Assembly: GCA_030068145.1 (NCBI GenBank)
Contig: JAPJBO010000573.1
Coordinates: forward strand, 84,819 to 148,818
DNA from: Diplonema papillatum
Lineage: Eukaryota > Euglenozoa > Diplonemea > Diplonemida > Diplonemidae
Length of the DNA: 64,000 bases
Direction: 5' to 3'
Shown here: one piece after another, positions 30,497-41,100 of the stretch
How positions within the stretch are numbered: position 1 is the stretch's first letter
How the letters are laid out: every line of letters starts with the position of its first letter
The notes under the pieces: model-generated
The model's database searches: none
Told to the model about the DNA's origin: nothing
The model's input: only the letters and a program-made list of their open reading frames with translations
Position numbers and translations under genes: made by a program

Positions 30497-31065
30497 CTGT
30501 TGTATTTTCAAGCGTTGTTTGTGGATTAGAAGGTCGGTAGTGTTAAAGTCTCGTCTAGTCAACGATTCCCCTCGCATACTTTCAAGAATTGAAGGATGCT
30601 TAAAGTCTGCATGCCCTTGCCCCAGGCTCACTCCGGGCTGCAGCAGGCGGCTGTGGCTGGGCGAGCAGCTCGCGGATGCGCGAACGCAGTTTCGACGTCT
30701 TGTTCCCAAAGGATTCGGCAGTTTCGTTTACGAAGATGGCGAAGCTGTGGTTCTTCGCATAGCACGCCCCGCACACGTCCATGCCACACCTGTGTCCTCT
30801 GCCCTGAGGGCAATGGTCCTCTCGCTCTCCCACAGGCGTCGCACTCCCAGGAGGGCTCGTGCCCTCACTGACTCAGCAGTTCCTCCTGTGTCAGCTGCTT
30901 CATCAACTTACCGCTTAGACACTTCATCGGGACTTCGTCGTCGGATTCCTCACTAGTAGCCTCATCCACCGCCGCTTTCCTCCTTTTCGTGCTCCGGTTG
31001 TTGTCGCTGTCGCGCTTGCGCGAGTGGCGGGCTCGCTCATGCTGGCTGGCACTCGTTTTCGTCAT
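30185..31065 (-). CDS. Unrecognised gene with Cys-rich finger, last exon abutting the minisatellite
   Basis: A likely start at 31065 opens a basic, Ser/Glu-rich N-terminus (MTKTSASQHERARHSRKRDS) ending near 30869. A Cys-rich segment follows (WECDACG in one frame, then HRCGMDVCGACYAKNH in another at about 30770-30860), resembling ZZ or C1-type fingers. The frame change between them is not explained by a clear intron, so it may be a small indel. The last exon runs from acceptor acaacag|CTGCC at 30496 to the stop at 30185 and encodes helices (SSRLIAQFAQALVGIRDDLR) ending in QLLRDVAVAHLLDTERPI. Function is unknown. Confidence 0.45.
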
Positions 31066-31214
31066 TTTATTACCTCCGAGGGCTAACCTGCAGATACCGA
31101 GAAAAAGGTGAACCTTGGGGGTTTGAGCCCCAGAAGGTCAAAATGGTGGTTAAAAATGTGTCTCCACAGTCGGGCAAGTCGTCAAAAGCCCCCAACTGGC
31201 GGAATTGATAATTT

Positions 31215-31300
31215 CACCGGCGCAGGCAGTGGAACGTGGAAATCCGTGGAAATTTCCACGATTTCCATTTCCACGATTTCCATTTCCACGTGGATCCACG
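31215..31300. repeat. Short palindromic repeat of GTGGAAATC / TTTCCACG
   Basis: GTGGAAATCCGTGGAAATTT is followed by three TTTCCACGATTTCCA-type units and CGTGGATCCACG. Direct and inverted octamers overlap so the strand can fold back. Confidence 0.7.
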
Positions 31301-31470
31301 TCCGAACCTTGTTAAAGATAACACAGTGGTGTCACCTGAAGGGGGTAACCTCAGGGCCGCCCACGTAGTAAAGCCGTTAAGCACTGGGAACTCTTAAGTA
31401 AACGGACCTCAGCCGTTTAGCAGCGGCTGCCGCTTTTCCTGTGACGCCTTTTGTATGTAGTTGGTTTTTG

Positions 31471-31761
31471 TCAATAGGCTACTGAGTAGGAAGAGTAGTG
31501 TTGGCACTCTTCTGTGAAGTTCCCTCGTAGCTCGCCGGGAAAGGGCACTCCAGTGAAACTGGGTATGTCACCTGGGTTATGGGGGCATTGTCTCGTGTGG
31601 ATTTTGAGACCTATTTCTCCCACGAACGGTGAGCCAACTTTGGTGACCGTTATTCCGCAGTGGGCACATCGATATGTTTCCCGACTTGCATGGTTTACTT
31701 GTGTGTACATGGGGTGTACTCGGGAAGTACTTGGGAAGTTCACGGGAAGTTCTAATTGCAA
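31471..31761 (-). CDS. Small frame with C2H2-like finger
   Basis: 96 codons including YRCAHCGITV and GLKIHTRQCPHNPG: two Cys, then a Gly-Leu, His and Cys at finger-like spacing. It could be a transposon DNA-binding piece or an exon of the gene upstream. No partner is seen. Confidence 0.3.
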   Translation of the reverse strand: MQLELPVNFPSTSRVHPMYTQVNHASRETYRCAHCGITVTKVGSPFVGEIGLKIHTRQCPHNPGDIPSFTGVPFPGELRGNFTEECQHYSSYSVAY

Positions 31762-32075
31762 AAAATCGCCAGAAATCGCCCTTTTACCCTATTTGGGGTG
31801 TACTTGAGAAGTACTTGGGAAGTACTTGGGAAGAATGCTTTGTGCGCTTCACTCCGTGACGATCATGATCCGTTCAATGAAATGAACGCGAAAGGAAGAA
31901 AACTAAACGAATTGCACTTACGATGGGGTAACCCCCCGAGATAGCCGCTGAATGGTGAGAGAAACTTTTGTTGTCCGATTCCTTTGGAATCCGGTGCCCA
32001 ACACCTTCCTAGAGAGCGGTTCGTTACGCGCACGATGAATCGACAGTACTTGGGAAGTACTTGGGAGGTTCTTAG
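31707..32075 (+). repeat. Clusters of GTACTTGGGAA unit
   Basis: Imperfect copies of GTACTTGGGAA occur at about 31710-31750, 31795-31832 and 32044-32072, each as two to four tandem units. Confidence 0.65.
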
Positions 32076-32147
32076 TAATGTCATGAGAAGTTAAGTTTTC
32101 TACTGTGGATCACACCATTGCAGAAAAGAAAAGACGAATGGGTATAC

Positions 32148-32402
32148 CTCCAGTTGAATGCCCAGGATACCCATGGCAGTAGACTGCCCGACGAGAGTCG
32201 ACGGGCAGTGCGGGGGCCTCTGCAGCTCGCCGGCGGCCGTCTTCTGCCAGAAGCCGTTGTCGCGCTGTGCGGGGCCGGGGAAAGCCAGGGCGAAGCGCTT
32301 GCCGCCCTTGCCGGCAGTCACAGTAGACAGGAAGGTCCCGAGATGCTGCGTGGCGGATCGCACGACGCGGTCGTGAAGCCCCGGGGCGAAGTGGCGCAGG
32401 GC
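32148..32402 (-). CDS. Exon 2 of the hydrolase-like gene
   Basis: Acceptor cactcag|GCCCTG and donor gag|gtatac bound 85 codons, including KRFALAFPGPAQRDNGFWQK and GILGIQLE. A family A repeat sits 20 bp upstream of its acceptor. Confidence 0.5.
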
Positions 32403-34679
32403 CTGAGTGTGCGATAGTGTTGTTTTTTTTTGTATAAGCACCTGCTTTGTAGGAAATACTTGAGGAGGCTTCCAGCTGCAAAAGATCAAAGGAGGTAAAT
32501 GTGCTGTAGCCCGCACGAAACGCAGGTGAATCTGGGTTCAGTGGCGGGCGTAAGCGTTCAAGGCAAGGTACCAGGGAAAGCCTGCTACACGGGAGCCAAG
32601 CTTCACGTGTTCGGCGGTACTGCAGAGCCACGGGCCTACGTGGTCAAGTGGCTACCGATTTCCCAAACTAAAGCATCAAGGCGTGGCGCACCTTGGGCTT
32701 GGCGCTTGCGCTGAACACAAGCTCGTCGAGACAGTCAGCCACAAGGCAGAGCGGACGGGGTTGTGGCACTGTGCTGCCTCCAACTCAAGCTTTGCAAGCT
32801 GTGGTTGACCGTCACGTTTCTGGACCCGTTTCCTTTTCGTTTTCCTTTCCTATACAGGCCAACCCGGCCAAGCACCTGCTTTGTAGGAACCACTTGGGGA
32901 AGCTGGTGTCGTTTTTAGAGTTGAAGTTCGCTTGAAATTCCGGGGATTTAGGGTCTCCGTGTGACCGTTCATGAATGGGTTCTCTTAGAGCAAGAAAAGG
33001 GTATATGGTTACGGGTTGTATATTTGGTGTACCCTTTCGTTATGGGTTATGGCTAGCCATGTCCGGGACTGTTTGTGACCGACACCAAGTACATTCCTTT
33101 TCGTGGAATGTAGTCTTGGGCCCCCCACGTTCTACAAGTTGAGCATTGAGTTCTTTAAGGTTGAGCAGGGGTTGCCTTGTCTTTTTGCAGCAATTGCTAG
33201 GGGCCTGCTTGCTATGGCCTGCCCATTAACTGGCAACGGAATCTTCTAATAATGTACACTTTGCAATAGGGATGTAAACGTGTACGTCGGTGCTGATAAC
33301 CGTACTGTCGCAGGTAGCCTGGCAAGAAAGCCGAAGAAAGCATGAGGCCTACCACAACTCTGGCACCGCAGGCACTGCAACTGTGATCGTTCGCAGCAAC
33401 AGCTAAAACAGATGCCAACGGTGTGGTTGGGCCACACGACGAGGTTCAGGACGCTAATAAAGCCGTTCACGGTTTGTGGCATAGGCTCATTTTCCCAAGC
33501 AATTCATGTTCGGCAAAAAAGACAGGCGCTTCGTTTTGTCTGTGCCGGTTGATCGTTTTCCCTGTCCTTTTCAGGTAAGGAATTCTGTACGTCTTCGTCT
33601 TTTTAGCCTGCACAATGAATGGCAACCCGCAAGTTTGTTCGTGCGTCCGTGTGTAAACCCTGTTTTGAGTGATTTAACACAGCACGCTGCCATCCGACAC
33701 TTTTTGATATAGACAAGCAAGCTTGTTACCATAAAAAAGACAGGCGCTTCGTTTTGTTTGTGCGTGCCGGGTGATCGTTTTCCCACTTGTATTTACCCGG
33801 TGTATATTCAGGTGAGGAATCTGATCAACCACCAAAACACGCTGCCTACGTCTTTTTAGCCTGCACAATACACTGAAGGGCGACCCGCAAGATTGTTAGA
33901 ACTAAAAAAAGAGAGCCTACCTCAACGCCGACGTCAATGTGGGGTCCTGACCGGTCCTTCTTGCCGTGCACGTCAAAGTGGACGCAGCCCGAGGGATCCC
34001 CTCGGAATTTGTCCTGGAACAGGTGCAGCGCGGAGTGCCACGGCGACAACGGCAGCTCGCCGCAGTGCAGGTAGTTCGGGTCGAGGCCCTCCCTCGGGTC
34101 CTGCAGCGCGCGCATGTTCCAAACCACGAACGAGCACTGCCCCCGCAGGAACGGCGACACGGAGAGGCGGAGGACCAGCTCACTCGTGAACAGCTCGCGC
34201 CGGTGCAGCCTCCGACCCGAAATGCCGGACACCCAGGCCCAGTTGCCGTCCCTCCACACCTCTTTGCCGTGCGGCGCTGTCAGAAGCACGGGGCCATCAA
34301 GGCTGAGACAGTACGGCGTCGTCGGCATGCCGTCGACACGCGACCTTGCCGCCGGCAGAGACAAGACTGAAGCCGTTGATTCCGAGGGCAAGAACGCAGG
34401 GGGGGGTTGCTGATTGTGGTGCCTCTGCGAACCACCGCCTGGCGGTGCCTGCGCAGTCGACGCGCCCGGCAACGCGAGACACCGACTTCTGTTGCTGCTG
34501 GCGGCGCTGGCAGCCCCCGTCGTGGACGTGGCGCGGCGGGCAAACACGCAGAGCATCGGCTTCCCTGCATACGCACACTTGCCGTTGCCGGGCACGGCGT
34601 CGTCGGCTACTCGGCTTGGGTGGGTGGCCCGCCGCATGCGCCCCACCCCTTCCGGGGGGGTGTGCCGAGTCGTGTTCAC
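32148..34679 (-). CDS. Hydrolase-like gene, tentatively N-formylglutamate amidohydrolase family
   Basis: Exon 34679-33921 joins exon 32402-32148 in phase 0 on both sides (GVE|ALRHF). Family-like blocks are LLTAPHGKEV, HRRELFTSELV, SPWHSALHLF, VHFDVHGKKDRSGPHIDVG and, in exon 2, MGILGIQLE. In N-formylglutamate amidohydrolases His and Asp in comparable blocks bind the metal and an IQLE-type block lies near the end. The N-terminal ~110 residues are low complexity. Exon 2 ends at donor gag|gtatac, and later exons were not found. The 5' part of exon 1 is duplicated at 35639-36204. Confidence 0.5.
32423..32572 (-). repeat. SINE-like repeat family A next to a splice acceptor
   Basis: A reverse copy. 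In gene orientation it reads TTGAACGCTTACGCCCGCCA to GTGCTTATACA plus an A-run, ending about 20 bp before exon 2. Confidence 0.7.
32577..32828 (+). repeat. Dispersed repeat family F, copy 2
   Basis: It matches 19041-19302 and is followed at 32868-32895 by another family A start (AAGCACCTGCTTTGTAGGAA), so it is again enclosed by family A. Confidence 0.7.
32907..33120 (+). repeat. Dispersed repeat family B, full-length copy
   Basis: From GTTTTTAGAGTTGAAGTTCG to GTGGAATGTAGTC it matches 5129-5339 almost throughout. It lies in an intron of the hydrolase-like gene. Confidence 0.75.
33515..33905 (+). repeat. Dispersed repeat family C, two tandem copies
   Basis: GACAGGCGCTTCGTTTTG recurs at about 33521 and 33739, and TACGTCTTTTTAGCCTGCAC at about 33590 and 33848. 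The unit is about 215-260 bp. Confidence 0.7.
33921..34679 (-). CDS. Exon 1 of the hydrolase-like gene
   Basis: Open from MNTTRHTPPEGVG to donor gttgag|gtaggc. It holds the LLTAPHG and DVHGKKDRSGPH blocks. Bases 34114-34679 are identical to 35639-36204. Confidence 0.5.
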
Positions 34680-35638
34680 TTTCTTTTGTGCGGCTTATTT
34701 TTTCCCCCTTGAAGAAGTGTGAAAACGGGTTTTTGCTTGGAGGCTTTTCGTGTTATTTTGCAAAATGCTTCGGGCTATCTTTGTGTCTGTGCTTTCGGTC
34801 GTCTTCTTCCACCATGGTTAAGTGCGCAAATGGTGTCAGCCGAAGCTAGTAAAGCGTCGGCGCTACCCACGTTATGTTTGTTTAGAAGCGTGCAAAACAC
34901 GTTGGTCATCAGCCTCAGACAAGCCAAGTTATAGTGCATAGGGATGACAACATGTGTACCATGGTTGCGGTGCTGGTTTGGGGAACCGGTGTGTGCATAT
35001 TCGGTACGCACGTTCAATAGTGAGAGGTTGCGGCTCTGCAATAGATACCGCAGATACCGTCTTCGATGCACAGCCGTTAAGACCGCAGCTGGGGCAAATC
35101 CATGTGATATCAAGCGGAAGGCTGAGAAAGCGGCTGATTAAGTGGGCAATTGAGCGCAAAAAAGCTAGGGAAACGAGCAGCGCGGAAATGATGGCTTCTT
35201 CTGATGAAGGGGGGGGGAAGGACAGGTGGGGAAGGGTTTGGTCAACTGCTGGCCAAAACTCCCGGACAGTCTGGCAAGACGGGGTAGGATCCGGACGACA
35301 AGAATTAGCAACAGCCCTGGCGGAAGGGTGTTGGCGGGCACAGAAAATAATAAGTATCCCGAGGTTTCATTCCAGTCGGATTTGAGTGACACGAAACCTG
35401 GTAACTCCATTGCTAATGCATGTCGAAGAATCCAACTCGATTCAACTCCGTGGCCTCAAAACCGCGGGGACGAGATGGGTACAATTGACCGAGAACCAGC
35501 GCTAGCTTCGGAGGGGACCAGTTGCTAGATGTTTCGATACCGGTTGACGAGCTAGTTTGCGCCTCTTCACATCAGCGTCAACCTCATCCGAGGCCTCCTA
35601 TCCAGGCGGCGACTTTGCGGCATTTCTGGGACTTAGGT
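34114..35638. repeat. Tandem duplication unit 1 (1,525 bp)
   Basis: The first base of ATGTTCCAAACCACGAACGA is at 34114 and again at 35639. The unit ends CATTTCTGGGACTTAGGT. The copies look identical throughout by eye. The left border falls inside exon 1 of the hydrolase-like gene. Confidence 0.95.
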
Positions 35639-36204
35639 ATGTTCCAAACCACGAACGAGCACTGCCCCCGCAGGAACGGCGACACGGAGAGGCGGAGGAC
35701 CAGCTCACTCGTGAACAGCTCGCGCCGGTGCAGCCTCCGACCCGAAATGCCGGACACCCAGGCCCAGTTGCCGTCCCTCCACACCTCTTTGCCGTGCGGC
35801 GCTGTCAGAAGCACGGGGCCATCAAGGCTGAGACAGTACGGCGTCGTCGGCATGCCGTCGACACGCGACCTTGCCGCCGGCAGAGACAAGACTGAAGCCG
35901 TTGATTCCGAGGGCAAGAACGCAGGGGGGGGTTGCTGATTGTGGTGCCTCTGCGAACCACCGCCTGGCGGTGCCTGCGCAGTCGACGCGCCCGGCAACGC
36001 GAGACACCGACTTCTGTTGCTGCTGGCGGCGCTGGCAGCCCCCGTCGTGGACGTGGCGCGGCGGGCAAACACGCAGAGCATCGGCTTCCCTGCATACGCA
36101 CACTTGCCGTTGCCGGGCACGGCGTCGTCGGCTACTCGGCTTGGGTGGGTGGCCCGCCGCATGCGCCCCACCCCTTCCGGGGGGGTGTGCCGAGTCGTGT
36201 TCAC
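35639..36204 (-). pseudogene. Truncated duplicate of hydrolase-like exon 1
   Basis: The same start and first ~188 codons as 34679-34114, then it runs into non-homologous sequence after CSFVVWN. It lacks the DVHGKKD block and the donor. It probably carries a duplicated promoter region. Confidence 0.7.
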
Positions 36205-37163
36205 TTTCTTTTGTGCGGCTTATTTTTTCCCCCTTGAAGAAGTGTGAAAACGGGTTTTTGCTTGGAGGCTTTTCGTGTTATTTTGCAAAATGCTTCGGGC
36301 TATCTTTGTGTCTGTGCTTTCGGTCGTCTTCTTCCACCATGGTTAAGTGCGCAAATGGTGTCAGCCGAAGCTAGTAAAGCGTCGGCGCTACCCACGTTAT
36401 GTTTGTTTAGAAGCGTGCAAAACACGTTGGTCATCAGCCTCAGACAAGCCAAGTTATAGTGCATAGGGATGACAACATGTGTACCATGGTTGCGGTGCTG
36501 GTTTGGGGAACCGGTGTGTGCATATTCGGTACGCACGTTCAATAGTGAGAGGTTGCGGCTCTGCAATAGATACCGCAGATACCGTCTTCGATGCACAGCC
36601 GTTAAGACCGCAGCTGGGGCAAATCCATGTGATATCAAGCGGAAGGCTGAGAAAGCGGCTGATTAAGTGGGCAATTGAGCGCAAAAAAGCTAGGGAAACG
36701 AGCAGCGCGGAAATGATGGCTTCTTCTGATGAAGGGGGGGGGAAGGACAGGTGGGGAAGGGTTTGGTCAACTGCTGGCCAAAACTCCCGGACAGTCTGGC
36801 AAGACGGGGTAGGATCCGGACGACAAGAATTAGCAACAGCCCTGGCGGAAGGGTGTTGGCGGGCACAGAAAATAATAAGTATCCCGAGGTTTCATTCCAG
36901 TCGGATTTGAGTGACACGAAACCTGGTAACTCCATTGCTAATGCATGTCGAAGAATCCAACTCGATTCAACTCCGTGGCCTCAAAACCGCGGGGACGAGA
37001 TGGGTACAATTGACCGAGAACCAGCGCTAGCTTCGGAGGGGACCAGTTGCTAGATGTTTCGATACCGGTTGACGAGCTAGTTTGCGCCTCTTCACATCAG
37101 CGTCAACCTCATCCGAGGCCTCCTATCCAGGCGGCGACTTTGCGGCATTTCTGGGACTTAGGT
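35639..37163. repeat. Tandem duplication unit 2 (1,525 bp)
   Basis: Second identical unit. It carries a truncated exon 1 copy (36204-35639, minus) with no donor, so it cannot give the normal protein. Downstream of 37163 the sequence becomes unique. Confidence 0.95.
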
Positions 37164-37371
37164 CCTCATTCACAAGCAGAGCACCCTGAGAGTGATCTAT
37201 TGAAGTGATTTTGAAAGTACCTTTTCTGGGATTTCTGCTCCGAATGCGCGGAGCACTCCGGTAGATAGGGCACTCCATTCTGAGCGGAGGCGAATCAATT
37301 CACACGAGCATTCCGTTGGAAAGGGATGTTTTCACAGAAGTGCTGCGGCGCAGCCTGCGCAACTACCCCGG

Positions 37372-38185
37372 TTACGCGGTCTTTTGCAGCTTCGCTTTCT
37401 GTTTGAAGTAGTCGACACGGGACAAGACGTCCGAACCGACCGAGTCCGCTGCGGCGACGGCGGCGGCGGCGGCGGCTTGGGGGGGCGCCGCCAGCTTCCG
37501 CTTGCGCGCCGCGCGGACGACGTCGAGGACTTCCTTCGCGTCGTTCGCCTTCGAGAGCTGCGGGTGGCTCGGGTCGACCGCGAAGCGGCTGTCGGCCAGC
37601 TTCGTGAACCGCGCCGCCGCCCGCGCCGCCGCGCGGCTGACGGGCGGCGCTTCCTGCCGCTCCTGCTCCTGCTGCTGCTGCTGCTTCTGCTGGGCGGCGG
37701 GCGTCCGGTCGTTGGCGACGGTGGCAAGCACGGCGCGCATGCGCTGCTGCCGCTTCGCCTCCCTCTCCTCCGCTCCGGCCGCGACCTTGCGGCTCTTCTG
37801 CAGCTTCCGCTTCTCCTTTTTCGTCGTGCGCTTCCTCCTGGCCGGCCGACCCTCGTGGTCTTCGTCGTCGTCGCCGCCGCTGCCGTCGCCGCCAGAGTCC
37901 TCGTCCAGCAGCCCGCCCATGACCTCCCGCAGCTTCTGCTTGCTGGCCACCTCGACCTCTTCGCCTCCATCGGCGGGGCCACCGCCAGCCCTGCGCTGGT
38001 CCTTCAGCTGCTTCTTGGCTTGCTTCCGGCCTTCGCGCTTCTTCCGCTGGCGCTTCTCCCACACCGTTTCGCCGTCGCGGTTCTGCTTCGCGTAAAGGGC
38101 GTCCTTCAGGTCTTTCCCGCCCTCCTTCGCGCCCAGGTGCAGCGTGCCCTCCAAGTCGCCAGTGACTTCTCCGTCCAGGTCAGCG
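37372..38185 (-). CDS. ESF1: ESF1 terminal exon
   Basis: Acceptor acacag|CGCTGAC, about 270 codons to TAA at 37374-37372. It carries GDLEGTLHLGAKEGGKDL, ETVWEKRQRKKREGRK, Lys/Arg-rich nucleolar-type stretches, a Gln-rich run, DSRFAVDPSHPQL and the C-terminal VDYFKQKAKLQK. Confidence 0.92.
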
Positions 38186-41100
38186 CTGTGTATTGCGCAG
38201 TGTGTGTCTTGACGGTCTAAAGTGCGCCAGGTTGAGAACTACGAAACGACCCGCGAATTTCGCTAAGAATCTCAAGCCAAAAGACGCAAAAGGAGGTGCC
38301 CCTCTTTTGGCGTTTATTAGAGTTAAAGTTCGCTTGAAATTCCAGGGTCTCCGTGCGACCGTTGATAAATTGCTATTGTGGTTCAGAGTTTCAGTGTTTC
38401 AGGGTAGGTTGACCATTGAAGCTGGGAGTCGGGTAGTGAACGGACGTAGACATAATTACACACTTTTGTGCGAGAAAGTCAAGCACTGCACACCCACTTA
38501 ATTCTCACCAAAAGCGGGACTCTTGTTGCGTTAGCGTTATTTATCCTTTGACAGAGTGAGCCATAGCCTATCGTCTCACTTTTAAGACACGGCTGTGCCA
38601 CCCATGCTCTTGACAGACGCTAGCGTCCGGCACTATGCATGTGTGGTACATTCGTTGGGCGCTCTTGTTGCGTCAGTAGTGAATTTGTTGCATTAGTGTG
38701 TGGGCCTTTGAAGCGTGGACGATGCCTCTCGCGCTGCTCCCCTTGAGGTTCCTGGCTCATGCCAAAGCGCCGCCGCCCGGGTTAAGGGGTTGCGGCATCA
38801 GGCGTGGGCCAGGGCCAGGGAGGCTGTTCGGAGGGGTCACGTTCGCGGGCTTCGTTACTTCACTGCCCCCGGCTCTCTCCCCGGCCTTCGTCCGGGGGAG
38901 CCCGCGCGAATTTGTTGCATTAGTGTAATTGTCAGGCCTTCGACTACCCGCGTCAGTAGAGAGTCATTTGCACGCAAACGAGTACCACAAAAGTCGGTTT
39001 TCCTTTTACCCTCCCCGTGAACGTATCACCCCCTTTTGGCAAAATTCCGCTGGGGGCGACATACTCAAGGGTTGACTACTCAAGGGTTTGCCACAGCGCT
39101 ACCCAGCCGAGGCTGAGGTCTGTAGCTGCCCCATGATCCTTCCCAGCCGACTACTCAAGGGGTTTATGGGGGGGGTGACATGTTCACGGTGGCGGGTAAG
39201 TACTTTGTTCATTTACTCCGCGTTCCTGTACGATTCTACTTCACAACTCAGAGGTAGATTCCTGCCACATGGACTTCTTGCATGATGTGTTAAGCTACGA
39301 CGTGCTCACGTTTGCCGTCCCCCAATAGAAATAAAAGCAATACCTGGCTCCTTCGTCATCCGACGTGAGGTCCGCCAGCTGCTGTTTCACTAGCTCTGCA
39401 TCATCTGCACTGATTTCGTCGTCGTCGTCATCGGACCAGACAGCTTCGATACCTCTTGCCTCGCCCTGTGACTCGCTGCCTTCTTCTTCGCCCTCTTCGG
39501 CTTCACCAGCGCTGTGCGCGTCAGGAAGATTTTCGGTCAAGCCGCCTACGCCTTCGAAAAGGCACGCGTACTTATTCCGAATTGCTTTGACCTGCGGTGT
39601 ACTTTCGTAAGTTGGCGCCCCATGTCATTCGGAAACAGGTTTGGTACGACAGGTACACTTAAGCCGGTCACTGCATCGAATTGCCTGCCGCTGTTCATTG
39701 TAGCGAATCGAGGTCCACCACAGTCTATCAGGTCCATCCCTATCCCCTAGAGCTGCACAGAATTGCCTGGAGCTGCATTCTTCTGTCTATCGCAGTCTAT
39801 CCGGAGGGGATGGACCGGCTTAGGGACATTAACAAGGACCTTGTCATGGACAACCTTGCAAGTGTGTACTACTTGTCATACCTAAAGAAATTTCTCTCTG
39901 GCTTACCCACAAAAGTCAGTTGGCTGAGGAAAGTATGAGAGAGAGAGAGGAAGAGACGAGTTAGAGTATGCAGGGACCATCTCTCCAGGGTGTTTCCGGT
40001 CTCCTCACTTCTCTTCGTGCTACTACGGCGGGCGTAAGTCGCTCCGGAGGCGCGCTATAGGTTGCGGCTCTGCTACAGCGAGTGGTTGGCGCTGCAGCGG
40101 GCGCTCTGGCCGGCGCAGTATGATATAGAAACCACTACATTCAGTTTCAAGTCGGAAGACACTGCCTGAGCTGCGGTGATGTCTCGTCGGGACTAGGTAT
40201 CTACAGCGGAACACAGCCGATCTTGTCGTTTTGAAGTCTGGGTTTTCCGCTGGAGGCCAGAAAAGTGTTTGACTAGCTTGAGTAGTGGCGAGGCCCGAAA
40301 ATGACCCCATTTTGGGGGCTCTCCCCCTCGCAGAGCCCGCTCCGGGGCCCACCTGGGCCCACCTGGGCCCATTCGTGGGCCTTCGGAGACCCCTTTACCT
40401 CGACTCAGCCCGTCAAAAACCGTTTGGGACCCGTTTTGGGCCACACAGATGGGGGTTCGGGCCAGTATAGGGTGACGTCAAAAAAGATTTATTAGTGCAA
40501 AGGGGGGGGGTTTGGCATCGTCTCATATAGAAACCACTACATTCAGTTTCAAGTCGGAAGATACTGCCTGAGCTGCGGTGATGTCTCGTCGGGACTAGGT
40601 CTCCCGACTCACAATTTTCTTCCCTTCTCTGGGATGCCGGCCGTGACGATCCTAGCTTCTTCGTAACATTTGCGGAGACGCCGGCGTTGCGTCGGCGGTT
40701 AGCCCATAAGAGCCTATATTTCGCTTACCTACCCTCCACCGTGTTTAAGATGTTTAAGACGAAGGTTTGACGGTGTACATTTGAATCAAGAGGGGTATCC
40801 GAACCCTGCAGTCGCCATGGGCGCAGAGCGCACCTGCAGTGGGCTGACCCGGCGACGTGTCCGTTGAGCTTGTGTGCTTTGGTAACGTTCCGGCGAACTA
40901 CACGGTGGAGTCCAGCCTCAGAGGCTGGAGTTAAAGCTGGAGCTAAAAAAGCGGGTGTCACACCCGCTTTTCGGGTGGATTTACACGCGTTTTGGTTGTA
41001 GCACACCCGCTTTTCGGGTGTGACTCGGGTTCACCCTCTTTAAATCCATCTTCAGAGGCTGGATCCACCGTGTAGGCCAGGGGTTCCTTGTGCCACCTGA

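Noticed and set aside
34346-34849. Plus-strand frames opposite the hydrolase-like exon
   Set aside because: The minus frame carries the HG, DVHG and IQLE blocks and spliced continuity.
40058-40200. tRNA or snoRNA in family G
   Set aside because: A box-like words are present, but no cloverleaf, no good B box and no C/D pairing could be drawn.
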